NCBI GenBank assembly: GCA_046153945.1
Contig: JBJXFF010000052.1
Location: 6,303-70,302, forward strand
DNA: 64,000 bases
Reading direction: 5' to 3'
From: SXOA01 sp046153945
GTDB lineage: Bacteria; Planctomycetota; Planctomycetia; Pirellulales; Pirellulaceae
Position numbers and translations under genes: made by a program. Position 1 is the stretch's first letter, and each line of letters begins with the position of its first letter. Shown here one piece after another: positions 51,666 through 60,755 of the stretch. Below the pieces are notes generated by a model. That model did no database searches, was not told the DNA's origin, and saw only the letters and a program-made list of their open reading frames with translations.

Positions 51666-53624
51666 ATGCAGCTTACCGATTTGCTCGAAACCGATGCTGG
51701 CGTCTATGAGATTCAGACGACCGCCCAGGGTCCGCAAGGGGAGCTGCCGCTGACGGATGAAATTCTCAAGACCTGGTCCAGCGGCGACCTGTTCGGGCTG
51801 ACCCAAGCGGCTGGGATGGGATGGAAGCCGGAGGATTTGCTGGGAGAGCAGTTCTTGATCGTCAGCACGCAGGGAGGAGTGCGAGCGCCGGATGGAACGC
51901 CGATTGCGCTCGGATATCACACGGGGCACTGGGAAGTGGGGCTGCTCGTGCAGGCGGCGGCGAACGAAATCAAAGCGGCTGGGGGAGTGCCGTTTGCCGC
52001 TTTCGTCAGCGACCCTTGCGATGGGCGGACGCAGGGGACGACCGGCATGTTCGATAGTCTGCCGTACCGCAACGATGCCGCCATCGTGATGCGGCGGCTG
52101 ATTCGCTCACTGCCGCAGCGATCGGGGGTGGTGGGGATTGCGACGTGCGACAAGGGTCTGCCGGCGATGATGCTGGCCCTGGCTGGTTGTTCGAACTTGC
52201 CTTCGGTCATTGTTCCTGGCGGTGTCACTCTGCCGCCGAAGGACGGCGAAGATGCCGGGAAGGTCCAGTCCATCGGTGCCCGCTATGCACATGGTGAAAT
52301 CACGCTCCACGACGCAGCTGTCGCCGGCTGTGCGGCTTGTGCATCACCCGGCGGCGGGTGCCAGTTTTTGGGGACCGCTGCGACGGCGCAAGTGGTGGCG
52401 GAAGCACTGGGCATGGCTCTGCCTCACTCCGCCCTGGCACCCAGCGGCCAGCCGATCTGGCTCGACATTGCCTCGCGCAGTGCCAAGGCAGTTCGAGAAT
52501 TATCGAACAGGAGATTGAAGCTCAAGGACATTCTCACCTCCGCTGCCATCCGCAACGCGATGATGGTGCATGCCGCGTGCGGTGGGTCGACGAACTTGCT
52601 GCTCCACATTCCGGCTATCGCCTTCGCCGCGGGTCTGCCGCGGCCGACTGTGGCCGATTGGACGGAAGTCAATCGTTTGGTCCCCCGGTTTGTGAGTGTG
52701 TTGCCGAACGGGCCGATAAATCATCCCACGGTGCGGCTCTTCCTCGCCGGTGGCGTACCGGAAGTGATGCTGCATCTGCGCGAGCTCGGGATGCTCGATT
52801 TGTCCGTCCTCACCGTCACCGGTCAGCCGCTCGGCAAAGTGCTGGAGTGGTGGGAGAAATCGGAGCGGCGACAGCGCGTGAAGGCGATTTTGAAAGAGCG
52901 GGACGGCGTTGATGCGGAAGAAGTCATCATGCCGCCGAAGGTGGCCCGGCAGCGAGGTCTGACGAGCACGGTCTGCTTTCCGATGGGGAATCTCTGTCCG
53001 GAAGGCTCGGTCATCAAGGCGACGAGCATTGATCCCTCCGTCGTCGATGCGGACGGCGTCTACCGCAAGCTCGGCCCGGCCCGCGTCTTCACCAGTGAAC
53101 GAGCCGCCATTGCCGCCATCAAGAGCCACGGCCCTGATGCCGTGAAACCGGGTGACATTCTTTGCCTCATCGGCCGCGGCCCGATGGGCTCGGGAATGGA
53201 AGAGACCTACCAGCTCACTTCGGCTCTCAAGTTTCTCAAGTGGGGAAAGGAAGTGGCCGTCGTCACGGATGCCCGCTTCTCCGGAGTGAGCACGGGAGCG
53301 TGCATCGGCCACGTTGGCCCGGAAGCTCTCGCTGGTGGCCCCGTCGGCAAGTTGCGTGATGGCGACCGAGTGCAGATCATCGTCGACCGGAACAAGCTTG
53401 TCGGCAGCGTGGACTTCGTCGGTGAAGGGGACAAGACTTTTTCGCCCGCCGAAGGAGCCAAAGTCCTTGCCACTCGCCAGCCTCACGCGGACTTGCACCC
53501 GGACAAAGATTTGCCCGACGACACCCGGCTGTGGGCCGCGCTGCAGGGGGTCGGGGGAGGGACTTGGGGAGGGTGTGTTTATGATGTGGAGAAGATTGTG
53601 GAGGCGTTGAAGGTCAAATCTTAA
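51666..53624 (+). CDS. IlvD/Edd-family dehydratase, YjhG/YagF type (D-xylonate dehydratase)
   Basis: A 652-residue iron-sulfur dehydratase. FVSDPCDGRTQGTTGMFDSL, ATCDKGLPAMMLA and SPGGGCQFLGT carry the three cluster Cys, and ARFSGVSTGACIGHVGPEA is the family C-terminal motif. Length and blocks such as SGDLFGLTQAAGMGW and LPDDTRLWA match the YjhG/YagF group rather than IlvD (about 560-615) or Edd. In E. coli this group dehydrates D-xylonate to 2-keto-3-deoxy-D-xylonate. The ATG at 51666 starts the family sequence. Six bases separate it from mtnA. A pentose-type ABC transporter lies 47 kb away. Confidence 0.88.
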   Translation: MQLTDLLETDAGVYEIQTTAQGPQGELPLTDEILKTWSSGDLFGLTQAAGMGWKPEDLLGEQFLIVSTQGGVRAPDGTPIALGYHTGHWEVGLLVQAAANEIKAAGGVPFAAFVSDPCDGRTQGTTGMFDSLPYRNDAAIVMRRLIRSLPQRSGVVGIATCDKGLPAMMLALAGCSNLPSVIVPGGVTLPPKDGEDAGKVQSIGARYAHGEITLHDAAVAGCAACASPGGGCQFLGTAATAQVVAEALGMALPHSALAPSGQPIWLDIASRSAKAVRELSNRRLKLKDILTSAAIRNAMMVHAACGGSTNLLLHIPAIAFAAGLPRPTVADWTEVNRLVPRFVSVLPNGPINHPTVRLFLAGGVPEVMLHLRELGMLDLSVLTVTGQPLGKVLEWWEKSERRQRVKAILKERDGVDAEEVIMPPKVARQRGLTSTVCFPMGNLCPEGSVIKATSIDPSVVDADGVYRKLGPARVFTSERAAIAAIKSHGPDAVKPGDILCLIGRGPMGSGMEETYQLTSALKFLKWGKEVAVVTDARFSGVSTGACIGHVGPEALAGGPVGKLRDGDRVQIIVDRNKLVGSVDFVGEGDKTFSPAEGAKVLATRQPHADLHPDKDLPDDTRLWAALQGVGGGTWGGCVYDVEKIVEALKVKS

Positions 53625-53630
53625 GTTTCC

Positions 53631-54638
53631 ATGCCTAATAAAGTAGAAACACTCCGCTGGGTCGGCGACGAAAGCGGCCATCTGGTCCTGATCGACCAGA
53701 CCCGCCTGCCGACGGAGCTCGTAGAGATGGAATGCCACACCGCGGAGGCAGTGTGGGAAGCGATCAAGCAACTCCGAGTGCGGGGTGCGCCGGCGATTGG
53801 CATTTCGGCAGCCTATGGAGTTGTGATTGGGCTGCAAGGCGGAAGTAAGGGGATTGAAGAAGTAACCGCCTATCTCGCCTCCAGCCGGCCAACGGCTGTC
53901 AATCTGTTCTGGGCCATGGAGCGGATGAAGAAAGCCGCACTCCAAAACAGAAATCTTCTCGCCGAAGCACGGGCAATTCACGAAGAAGATCGGGCGATGT
54001 GCCACGCCATCGGCCGCTATGGAGCGGAACTATTAACTGCCAACAGCGGCGTCCTCACCCACTGCAACGCCGGCGGGCTGGCGACTGCCGAATATGGAAC
54101 GGCATTGTCGGTCTTCTTCACAGCGCAGGATCAGGGAAAGCACGTTCACGTTTTTGTCGACGAAACTCGCCCGCTCTTGCAGGGTGCCCGGCTGACGGCC
54201 TGGGAGCTTGCCCAGCGAGGGATCAAGGCGACTCTCATTTGCGACAACATGGCCGCCCAAGTGATGCGAGAGGGTAAAGTGCAGGCCGTCATCGTGGGGG
54301 CGGATCGAATCACGGCCAATGGCGATACAGCCAACAAGATTGGCACTTACTCCGTCGCCGTCCTTGCCCACGCTCACAATATCCCGTTCTATGTAGCCGC
54401 TCCGACTAGCACCTTTGACCTCAGTTTGGAGAGTGGCGACCAGATTCCCATAGAGCAGCGCAGCTCCACCGAAATCACGCACGGATTTGGAAAGCAGACC
54501 GCGCCGGATGGAATCGACGTCTATAATCCAGCATTCGATGTTACTCCGGCCAGGCTCATTAAGGCGATCATCACGGAGCGGGGGATCATCGACCCAGTGA
54601 GCAAGGTGACCATATCGGCGGTATTGGAGTCGTCGTAA
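53631..54638 (+). CDS. mtnA: S-methyl-5-thioribose-1-phosphate isomerase
   Basis: A 335-residue enzyme of methionine salvage that turns methylthioribose-1-phosphate into methylthioribulose-1-phosphate. RGAPAIGISAAYG, LTHCNAGGLATAEYGTA (catalytic Cys) and GADRITANGDTANKIGTY (catalytic Asp) are all present. The length is normal for the family. Related eIF2B-like proteins lack these residues, so the call is firm. No other salvage gene (mtnB, mtnC, mtnK) lies in the window. It sits 6 bases downstream of the dehydratase and 108 bases upstream of the tex start, possibly all in one transcript. Confidence 0.94.
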   Translation: MPNKVETLRWVGDESGHLVLIDQTRLPTELVEMECHTAEAVWEAIKQLRVRGAPAIGISAAYGVVIGLQGGSKGIEEVTAYLASSRPTAVNLFWAMERMKKAALQNRNLLAEARAIHEEDRAMCHAIGRYGAELLTANSGVLTHCNAGGLATAEYGTALSVFFTAQDQGKHVHVFVDETRPLLQGARLTAWELAQRGIKATLICDNMAAQVMREGKVQAVIVGADRITANGDTANKIGTYSVAVLAHAHNIPFYVAAPTSTFDLSLESGDQIPIEQRSSTEITHGFGKQTAPDGIDVYNPAFDVTPARLIKAIITERGIIDPVSKVTISAVLESS

Positions 54639-54746
54639 TCCTTGACAACTGACGGATTTAGCGCTAGATTGCGCCGACTTCTATTTTGTGCCAGAATCGT
54701 CTTTGCGCGGCCGCGCGACTTGCCAGGCTGCCACTATTGGTTTCCG

Positions 54747-57700
54747 ATGAACTCGATCCGTATTGACCTGGGGCATGTCGCCCGTGATTTGAACCTGCCG
54801 GCCCCCAGCGTGGAACGGACCGTTGCGCTCCTGGATGAAGGGAACACCGTTCCCTTCATCACGCGCTATCGCAAGGACCAGACGGGCGGCCTGGATGAGG
54901 AGCAAATCCGCAGCATCCAGTGGGTCGTGACCAAGCTGCGTCAGCTCGCTGACCGCAAGCAGACGATTCTCAAGTCGATTGAGTTGCAGGGGAAACTCAC
55001 ACCGGAACTGGCGAACCAGATTCAAAACGCCACCACCCCCAAGCGGCTGGAAGACTTGTATCTGCCGTTCAAGCCGAAGAAGCAGACGCTGGCGACCAAG
55101 GCCCGCGAGCAAGGGCTGGAACCGCTGGCGATCGAAATCCTGGATGCCAAGCCCGCTGCTGCCGATTTGGAAGCCCGGCTGACGGCGCTTGTTGATCCCG
55201 AAAAAGAACTCACGAATTCCACCGATGTGCTGCAAGGGGTCGGCTATCTGGTTGCCGAGCGGTTTGGCGAGCATGCCGAACTTCGCGGCCGCCTACGGCG
55301 GATTTTTCATCGGACCGGAAGGCTGATTTGCTCGAAGGTTGAAGCACCGCCGGTGAGCCAGGAGGCGGGGCAGGAGCCAGGGGTCAGGAGTCAGGAGTCA
55401 GGAGTCAGTGGAGAGCCAGTTGCCGCCGTGACCGAATCACTTCCGTCTGAACCTGCTCCGGTGACTGCCGAGGTTTCCCCCTCCGAGGCAACAGTTCCTG
55501 CACCGGAAACGCCGGTGGCCGAACCGGCAACTTCGCCAGCACCCGCTGTTCAAGAAGCACCTCCCGCTGAAGCTGCTGTCGACTCTCCCCAATCTGAAAT
55601 CTCAAATCCGCAATCTGAAATCGCCTCCTCCCCCGTCCCCGCCGGTCGCCTCTTCGAGAAACCCCAAGAAGCCACAAAATCCGCCGACGTGCAGCAGGCC
55701 CTCAAGAAGGCCAAAAAGAAGAAAAAGAAGAAGATCATCGGGGAGCACGCGTTCAAGGATTATTACGAATTTCAGGAGCCGCTCCATAAAGTCCCTCCGC
55801 ATCGGGTGTTGGCCATCAACCGCGGAGAACGAGCCCGGGCCATCCGCGTGAAGATCGAGGCGGATGCCGATGCGATGCTGCGGGAAGCGGAGCAGTTGCT
55901 GATCCCCGAAGGGCACACCCATGCGGAATTCTTGCGGCAGTGCGTGCGCGATGCCTTGACCCGGCTCTTGATCCCCAGCCTGGAGCGGGAAATCCGTCGC
56001 GAGCAGACCGACAAGGCGGAAGAACACGCCGTCGAAGTCTTCATCCGCAATCTTCGCAAGCTGCTGTTGCAACAACCGACTCGGGGGAAGCGCGTGCTCG
56101 CCATCGACCCCGGCTTCAAGAGCGGCTGCAAGATGGTGGCCCTGGATGAATTCGGCAACGTCCTCGCGCACAGCGTGGTCTACGTCATCGGCAAGGAGGA
56201 CCGGCGGGCCAAAGCCCGCGAACGGCTCGCCAACTTCGCCAGGCAAAACAAGGCCCAGGTCGTCGCCATCGGCAACGGCACCGGCTGCCGCGAGACCGAG
56301 CAACTCGTCGCCGACGTCCTTTCGGAAGAACTGAAAGAACGGGACATGGCCTATGCCGTCGTCAACGAGGCCGGAGCCAGCATCTACAGCACCAGCCCTC
56401 TCGGCCGCGAAGAGCTGCCGCAGTTCGACGCCCTGCAGCGCGGAGCCATCTCCATCGGCCGCCGGCTGCTCGACCCGCTGTCGGAAATGGTGAAAATCAA
56501 TCCGGCCAACCTCGGCGTCGGCCTCTACCAGCATGACGTGAAGGCCAAGCACTTGCAGGAATCGCTCGACAGCGTCGTCGAATCCTGTGTGAACTTCGTC
56601 GGCGTGGATGTGAACAGCGCCAGCCCGGCCCTGCTCCGCTACGTCTCCGGCATGAACGCTCTCACTGCCCGCCGCGTCTATGAATACCGCCGCGAGCATG
56701 GTCCCTTCAAGAACCGCGACGAGTTGAAAAAGGTCACCGGCTTTGGGGACCAGACCTTCGTGCAATCCGCCGGCTTCCTTAAAATCATCGGCGGCGAGAA
56801 CCCGCTCGACGCCACCTGGATTCATCCCGAAAGCTACGAAATCGCCCAGCGAGTGCTGGGAAAGCTTGGCGTCGAACTCGACGAGTTGGCCAAGCACGTT
56901 CCCGCTCCGCCGAAGCCGCTGGAGAAAGCGGTGTTCGCGGCGGAATTGGTTCAGGAGCCAGGGGTCGGGAGTCAAGAGTCAGAGACACTAACCCGAAGCG
57001 CCAGCGAGGGAGTGCAGGAAGTTCCAGGTTCAACGTCTGAAGTTCAAGGTTCGGAATCGTCGCCGATAGAACCTGCTGTTGAGAATGCGCCAGTTGCCGT
57101 TGCAGAATCTCCTGTCGCTGAATCTCCGACACCGGAATCGTCCGCCGTATCCGGCGCAGAATCGGCTCCTGCAGTTGCCGCCTCTTCCGAGTCTCAAATC
57201 TCAGATCTCAAATCTGAAATCCCCAGCCCCCAGCCCCCAGCCCCCAGCCCCGAACCGCCTGCCGAGCCCCCTCGCCCGAACCCCATCGCCGAACGTGCCT
57301 CGACCGTCGACATCGCCAAGCTCGCCGAAGAGTTGGCCGTCGGCACTCACCTGCTGCAGGATATTCTCAGTTCGCTGACTCGCCCCGGTCTCGACCCTCG
57401 CGATAACGTCCCCGCTCCGGTCTTCCGCCGCGGGATCATGAAGCTGGAGGATTTGCAGGCGGGAATGGAATTGCAGGGAACGGTTCTCAACGTCGTCGAT
57501 TTTGGCGTTTTCGTGGATATCGGCCTTTCCGACAGCGGCCTGGTTCACATCAGCCGGCTGGCGGACCGGTTCATCAAGGATCCGCACGAAGTGGTCGGCG
57601 TGGGAGACATCCTCAAGGTCTGGGTCGTGGAAGTCGACAAGACCCGCCGCCGCGTTTCGCTCACCGCCATCGCCCCCGGCAGCCAGCGGCCGCCTCGCCC

Positions 57701-58172
57701 CGTCAGGGAAGATCGCCCGCAGCAGCAAGGCTCGCGGGACCAGCGTCCTCCCCGCCCGCCGCGTCAGCAAGGTGGCGGTCGTCCTCAAGGTCAGCGCGGC
57801 GGCCAGCCTGCTCAGCAGGGAGCCGGCACAGCGGCACCAGGGGGCCAGCAGACGTCACGTCCACCGCAGAATCGTCCCCCAGCGCCGCACGGCGATCGAC
57901 CTCCGCGCCAGGGTGGCGGCGGCCGTCGCGACCAGCGAGGTGGCAATCGGGAGCAGTATCCCAAGACCATCGAGCGTCCCCCGACCAAGCCCAAAGTCTT
58001 CAAGCCGCTCACCAAGGCGATGGAAGAAGGAAAGGCCCCAATGCGCTCCTTCTCCGACCTCAAGCAACTGATGGAGAAAAAGAAGGACCAGAGTCAGCCC
58101 CCTCCTCCGCCGCCCTCGCCGTCACCGCCGGAGAGCGACACTCCGCCGTCACCGGACGGGAATGTCGAGTGA
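54747..58172 (+). CDS. tex: Tex-family RNA-binding protein with repeat-derived inserts
   Basis: A 1141-residue Tex protein, against 720-780 usually. Core parts are NTVPFITRYRKDQTGGLDEE (N-terminal helical region), AIDPGFKSGCKMVALDEFGN (YqgF-like RNase H fold), VGVDVNSASPALLRYVSG and RDELKKVTGFGDQ (helix-hairpin-helix region), and GTVLNVVDFGVFVDIGLSD (S1 RNA-binding domain near residue 915). Two low-complexity inserts, about residues 200-330 and 732-848, carry peptides such as GVRSQESGVSG, SEISNPQSEIA and LTRSASEGVQE. They are encoded by sequences of the same families as the intergenic repeats. The tail is an Arg/Gly/Pro/Gln-rich RNA-binding-like region. TTG 54642 is an alternative start; ATG 54747 fits the family. 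Confidence 0.92.
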   Translation: MNSIRIDLGHVARDLNLPAPSVERTVALLDEGNTVPFITRYRKDQTGGLDEEQIRSIQWVVTKLRQLADRKQTILKSIELQGKLTPELANQIQNATTPKRLEDLYLPFKPKKQTLATKAREQGLEPLAIEILDAKPAAADLEARLTALVDPEKELTNSTDVLQGVGYLVAERFGEHAELRGRLRRIFHRTGRLICSKVEAPPVSQEAGQEPGVRSQESGVSGEPVAAVTESLPSEPAPVTAEVSPSEATVPAPETPVAEPATSPAPAVQEAPPAEAAVDSPQSEISNPQSEIASSPVPAGRLFEKPQEATKSADVQQALKKAKKKKKKKIIGEHAFKDYYEFQEPLHKVPPHRVLAINRGERARAIRVKIEADADAMLREAEQLLIPEGHTHAEFLRQCVRDALTRLLIPSLEREIRREQTDKAEEHAVEVFIRNLRKLLLQQPTRGKRVLAIDPGFKSGCKMVALDEFGNVLAHSVVYVIGKEDRRAKARERLANFARQNKAQVVAIGNGTGCRETEQLVADVLSEELKERDMAYAVVNEAGASIYSTSPLGREELPQFDALQRGAISIGRRLLDPLSEMVKINPANLGVGLYQHDVKAKHLQESLDSVVESCVNFVGVDVNSASPALLRYVSGMNALTARRVYEYRREHGPFKNRDELKKVTGFGDQTFVQSAGFLKIIGGENPLDATWIHPESYEIAQRVLGKLGVELDELAKHVPAPPKPLEKAVFAAELVQEPGVGSQESETLTRSASEGVQEVPGSTSEVQGSESSPIEPAVENAPVAVAESPVAESPTPESSAVSGAESAPAVAASSESQISDLKSEIPSPQPPAPSPEPPAEPPRPNPIAERASTVDIAKLAEELAVGTHLLQDILSSLTRPGLDPRDNVPAPVFRRGIMKLEDLQAGMELQGTVLNVVDFGVFVDIGLSDSGLVHISRLADRFIKDPHEVVGVGDILKVWVVEVDKTRRRVSLTAIAPGSQRPPRPVREDRPQQQGSRDQRPPRPPRQQGGGRPQGQRGGQPAQQGAGTAAPGGQQTSRPPQNRPPAPHGDRPPRQGGGGRRDQRGGNREQYPKTIERPPTKPKVFKPLTKAMEEGKAPMRSFSDLKQLMEKKKDQSQPPPPPPSPSPPESDTPPSPDGNVE
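55383..55410 (+). repeat. GTCAGGA heptamer repeat translated in tex
   Basis: Three GTCAGGA units and a partial fourth, read in frame as part of the first Tex insert. The same core occurs between nuoA and nuoC (44051-44078). Confidence 0.8.
55590..55622 (+). repeat. CAATCTGAAATC repeat translated in tex
   Basis: CAATCTGAAATCTCAAATC followed by CGCAATCTGAAATCG, encoding SEISNPQSEI. A second run of the type (TCTCAAATCTCAGATCTCAAATC) lies at 57193-57220 in the second insert, just before a CCCCAGC repeat. Confidence 0.75.
56988..57014 (+). repeat. copy of the 61352-61419 hairpin arm translated in tex
   Basis: CTAACCCGAAGCGCCAGCGAGGGAGTG here is nearly the same as the arm upstream of fabI (reverse complement of 61394-61419, TAACCCGCAGCGCCAGCGAG and on). 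It is read in frame as LTRSASEGV. Confidence 0.85.
57229..57256 (+). repeat. CCCCAGC tandem repeat translated in tex
   Basis: About four copies of CCCCCAG encode the peptide SPQPPAPSPEPP in the second Tex insert. The unit length of 7 bases is the same as in the repeats at 5851 and 55383. Confidence 0.75.
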
Positions 58173-58192
58173 GCAAGCCCGAATGACGAAGC

Positions 58193-58240
58193 CCGAATGA
58201 CGAATGGAAGGCAGAAGACTTGCTTCCATTCGTCATTCGG
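58193..58240. terminator. long hairpin between convergent tex and sulfatase genes
   Basis: An 18-base perfect inverted repeat, CCGAATGACGAATGGAAG (58193-58210) with CTTCCATTCGTCATTCGG (58223-58240), loop 12 bases. ATTTCGGATTTCGTCATTCG follows, adding a second partial copy. It probably terminates both genes and has the look of a dispersed repeat, but no other copy is in the window. Confidence 0.7.
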
Positions 58241-58253
58241 ATTTCGGATTTCG

Positions 58254-59663
58254 TCATTCGCGAAGCGTCCCCGCAGGGCGTCGATTCTTCCCCATCTTCT
58301 TCTGATGGGCATCCCCTAAGTCTTCCCTCGCCTCGTCTGCCAGTTTTTGCAGTCGGGCGACAATGTCCGGTTGCTTCGCAGCAACGTTCTTGGTCTCCCC
58401 CACGTCGCTCTCCAAATCAAATAGCGCCAGTTCAGTCGTGGCCTGAGTAATGCCGCCCGGCTGGCCGTCCTTGCCGGCGGGGCCGGTGAGGCTGGGGAAC
58501 GAGTGCGGGAAGACCAACTTCCATTTGCCGGCGCGGACGCCGTCGAGGCCGTAGTTCCAGTAGTAATAGAAGCGGTCGGTCGGTGACTTCACCTCCTTCT
58601 CGCCGGACAGCAGCGGCCAGATGTCGTGGCCGTCGATAATCCGGTCCTGGGGTGCGGAACTTCCCGCGAGCTTGGCAAACGTAGGGAGAACGTCCATGGT
58701 GCTGGCGAGTTCGCTGCAGACGGACCCGGCGGGAATTTTGCGCGGCCAGCGGGCGACGCAGGAGACGCGGTGACCTCCTTCCCAGGTTGTCCCCTTTCCT
58801 TCCCTTAGCGGCTTCGCGGAGCCGGCGTGGTTGCCGTAGCTGAGCCAGGGGCCGTTGTCGCTGCTGAAGAGGACCAGCGTGTTCTCGTCCAGGCCGTGTT
58901 CCTTGAGAGCCGCCAGGATTTGGCCGACGCTCCAGTCGATCTCCATGATCACGTCGCCGTACAGTCCCTGCTTGCTCTTCCCCTTGAACTTCTCGGAGAC
59001 ATGCAGCGGCACATGGGGCATGGAATGCGGGACGTAGAGAAAGAACGGCTTGGCTTTGTTCTCAGCGATGAACTTCACGGCCCGCTCCGTGTACCAGGTC
59101 GTGAGTTGCGTCTGGTCGGGCATCGTGGCGATGTTCTTCTCTCCCTCGATCAGCGGCAGCGGCGGGAAGGTCTTGTTGGTCGGATGCTTCGGCCACATGT
59201 CATTGGAATACGGCAGCCCGAAATACTGGTCAAAGCCGTTTCGCGGCGGCAGAAACTGCGGAGCATCCCCCAAATGCCACTTGCCAAAGATGGCGGTTGC
59301 ATACCCCTTCTCCTTCAAGATCTCCGGCAGCAGCACTTCGCGCTCGTGAATCCCCGTCTTCGCCTTCGGCCCCAGCGCCCCCAAAATCCCCACCCGCTGC
59401 GGATAGCACCCCGTCATCAGCGCCGCCCGCGACGCACTGCAAACCGCCGCCGCCGAATGAAAATCGGTGAGCCGCATCCCCTCCTTGGCCATCCGGTTGA
59501 GGTTCGGCGTCTCCCAGTCATGCGAGCCGAACGAATCGATATCCGCGTAGCCAAGATCGTCGCAGTAGATGAGGACGAAATTGGGGGGGTGCTCGGCAGC
59601 AAAGGAGCGAGGATAGAGCGCGATCATGAAATTGAACACGAAAATCGCGATAAGGCGATGCAT
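58254..59663 (-). CDS. secreted sulfatase, second paralogue
   Basis: A 469-residue type I sulfatase. A signal peptide (MHRLIAIFVFNFMIALYPRSFA) ends near residue 24. PNFVLIYCDDLGYADIDSFG provides the metal-binding Asp pair. The formylglycine site reads CSASRAALMTG, with Ala where most have Pro (CxAxR instead of CxPxR), a variant seen in other sulfatases. ATAIFGKWHLGDAP and LVLFSSDNGPWLSYGNHAGS supply the later Lys, His, Asp and Asn. It is shorter than the 551-residue sulfatase at 41.5 kb. The ATG at 59663 is chosen because it opens the signal peptide; a frame to 59843 runs into the gene upstream. It lies 34 bases downstream of the PD-(D/E)XK-like gene. Confidence 0.92.
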   Translation of the reverse strand: MHRLIAIFVFNFMIALYPRSFAAEHPPNFVLIYCDDLGYADIDSFGSHDWETPNLNRMAKEGMRLTDFHSAAAVCSASRAALMTGCYPQRVGILGALGPKAKTGIHEREVLLPEILKEKGYATAIFGKWHLGDAPQFLPPRNGFDQYFGLPYSNDMWPKHPTNKTFPPLPLIEGEKNIATMPDQTQLTTWYTERAVKFIAENKAKPFFLYVPHSMPHVPLHVSEKFKGKSKQGLYGDVIMEIDWSVGQILAALKEHGLDENTLVLFSSDNGPWLSYGNHAGSAKPLREGKGTTWEGGHRVSCVARWPRKIPAGSVCSELASTMDVLPTFAKLAGSSAPQDRIIDGHDIWPLLSGEKEVKSPTDRFYYYWNYGLDGVRAGKWKLVFPHSFPSLTGPAGKDGQPGGITQATTELALFDLESDVGETKNVAAKQPDIVARLQKLADEAREDLGDAHQKKMGKNRRPAGTLRE

Positions 59664-59697
59664 TGAGATCGCTCCGAAGCCGATTGGTAGATTGTTC

Positions 59698-60657
59698 CTA
59701 ACTAATTTCGTCGAACACTTGGCCGAACATATACTCACCCGGTTGTCTCTGACGCCTGCCCTCGAGTCTTGATAAAATGTCGAGGGCAAATTCGGCGAAG
59801 CCATTATGCGACCACATGAGCATAACGCCGCACCACTCTCCATAAGCCATCGAGCCGTACAGCTTGATAAAATGCCACTTATTATCGGGACCGCAAAACG
59901 CTACCACACCGGCTCCTTTTTCATTTACCACGACATCGCCTGACTCGTTTCGGCGAATCTTGAGCGCAGCGATGGGTTTAGCGATTGGAATGTCGAGACT
60001 CTTCGCTTCTTCCTTATTCTCTGGAAAAGGAAGCATCGAAATGATTCCCGTCATCTCCTGGTCCAGCGAGCAACTGAGAACAGTTCCTCCCCATAGGCCA
60101 GTAATTGGTTCCGCTGGAATCAGACTTGGCAGGATAGACAGATTGTTGACGAGCGATTCGTCAAGTTTGAAAAAGACTGACCCGCAAGAAAAGTTTGCCG
60201 GGAGATGTGCGGCAACGGTGTTGAATTGAGACAACTTTGCGAGCGATTCCTGGGCACTTCTCGCCGTCAGGCTGGCCTTTGATTCAAACGCAGCAAACAC
60301 GTGCTTCGCAGGAATGGCTCGTTTCTTTCCTTGGGCTGAATCGTCGTAAGTTCCGTCGACCCACAACACCGGAGCATTGGAAGCATCGTAAATCAACACA
60401 TCGAAGTGATAGAGGGTGTGATTTGACGCCATTATGTCGGGGATGACATAGCCAGATGTCACGCCGAACTTTCTCGGAAGAAATGTAGATAGCCAATTAC
60501 GAAGCATTGCTTCGCCGGCAACACCATGCTCGGTTTGAACTGGTCGCGAAGCGTTGTAACGAATCGACCGATTGAATTCGTCGAGGATCTCTCGGCGAGC
60601 ATTGTGGAACTCCTTCCAGCCCAATATTCCGTATCTACCGTCTTGATCTTGTGCCAT
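59698..60657 (-). CDS. DUF6602-like protein, possible PD-(D/E)XK nuclease fold
   Basis: A 319-residue protein. The N-terminal half has EHGVAGEAMLRNWLSTFLP, then KFGVTSGYVI, FDVLIYDASNAPVLW and HVFAAFESKASLT. The order Glu, then Asp in a beta strand, then ExK is the layout of PD-(D/E)XK nucleases and is what I recall of DUF6602 (uncertain). The C-terminal half (GTVLSCSLDQEMTGIISMLPF and onward) is beta-rich and unknown. Two sampled 60-base lines gave about 48% G+C, below the surrounding genes. Transfer is possible. No restriction-modification or defence partner adjoins it. It could also be a plain structural protein. Confidence 0.6.
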   Translation of the reverse strand: MAQDQDGRYGILGWKEFHNARREILDEFNRSIRYNASRPVQTEHGVAGEAMLRNWLSTFLPRKFGVTSGYVIPDIMASNHTLYHFDVLIYDASNAPVLWVDGTYDDSAQGKKRAIPAKHVFAAFESKASLTARSAQESLAKLSQFNTVAAHLPANFSCGSVFFKLDESLVNNLSILPSLIPAEPITGLWGGTVLSCSLDQEMTGIISMLPFPENKEEAKSLDIPIAKPIAALKIRRNESGDVVVNEKGAGVVAFCGPDNKWHFIKLYGSMAYGEWCGVMLMWSHNGFAEFALDILSRLEGRRQRQPGEYMFGQVFDEIS

Positions 60658-60755
60658 CGTAATTCTCGGTATGAAGTTCTTCCGATTGTAGTCGCTCAGG
60701 GAAGGTCTTAGTCAGAATGAGAGGTTCATTTCTTTGGTGCAAAACGTCAGGGGGA

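Noticed and set aside
56988..57014. LTRSASEGV as a functional peptide motif of Tex
   Set aside because: It is explained by an in-frame copy of a dispersed hairpin arm also found at 61394-61419.
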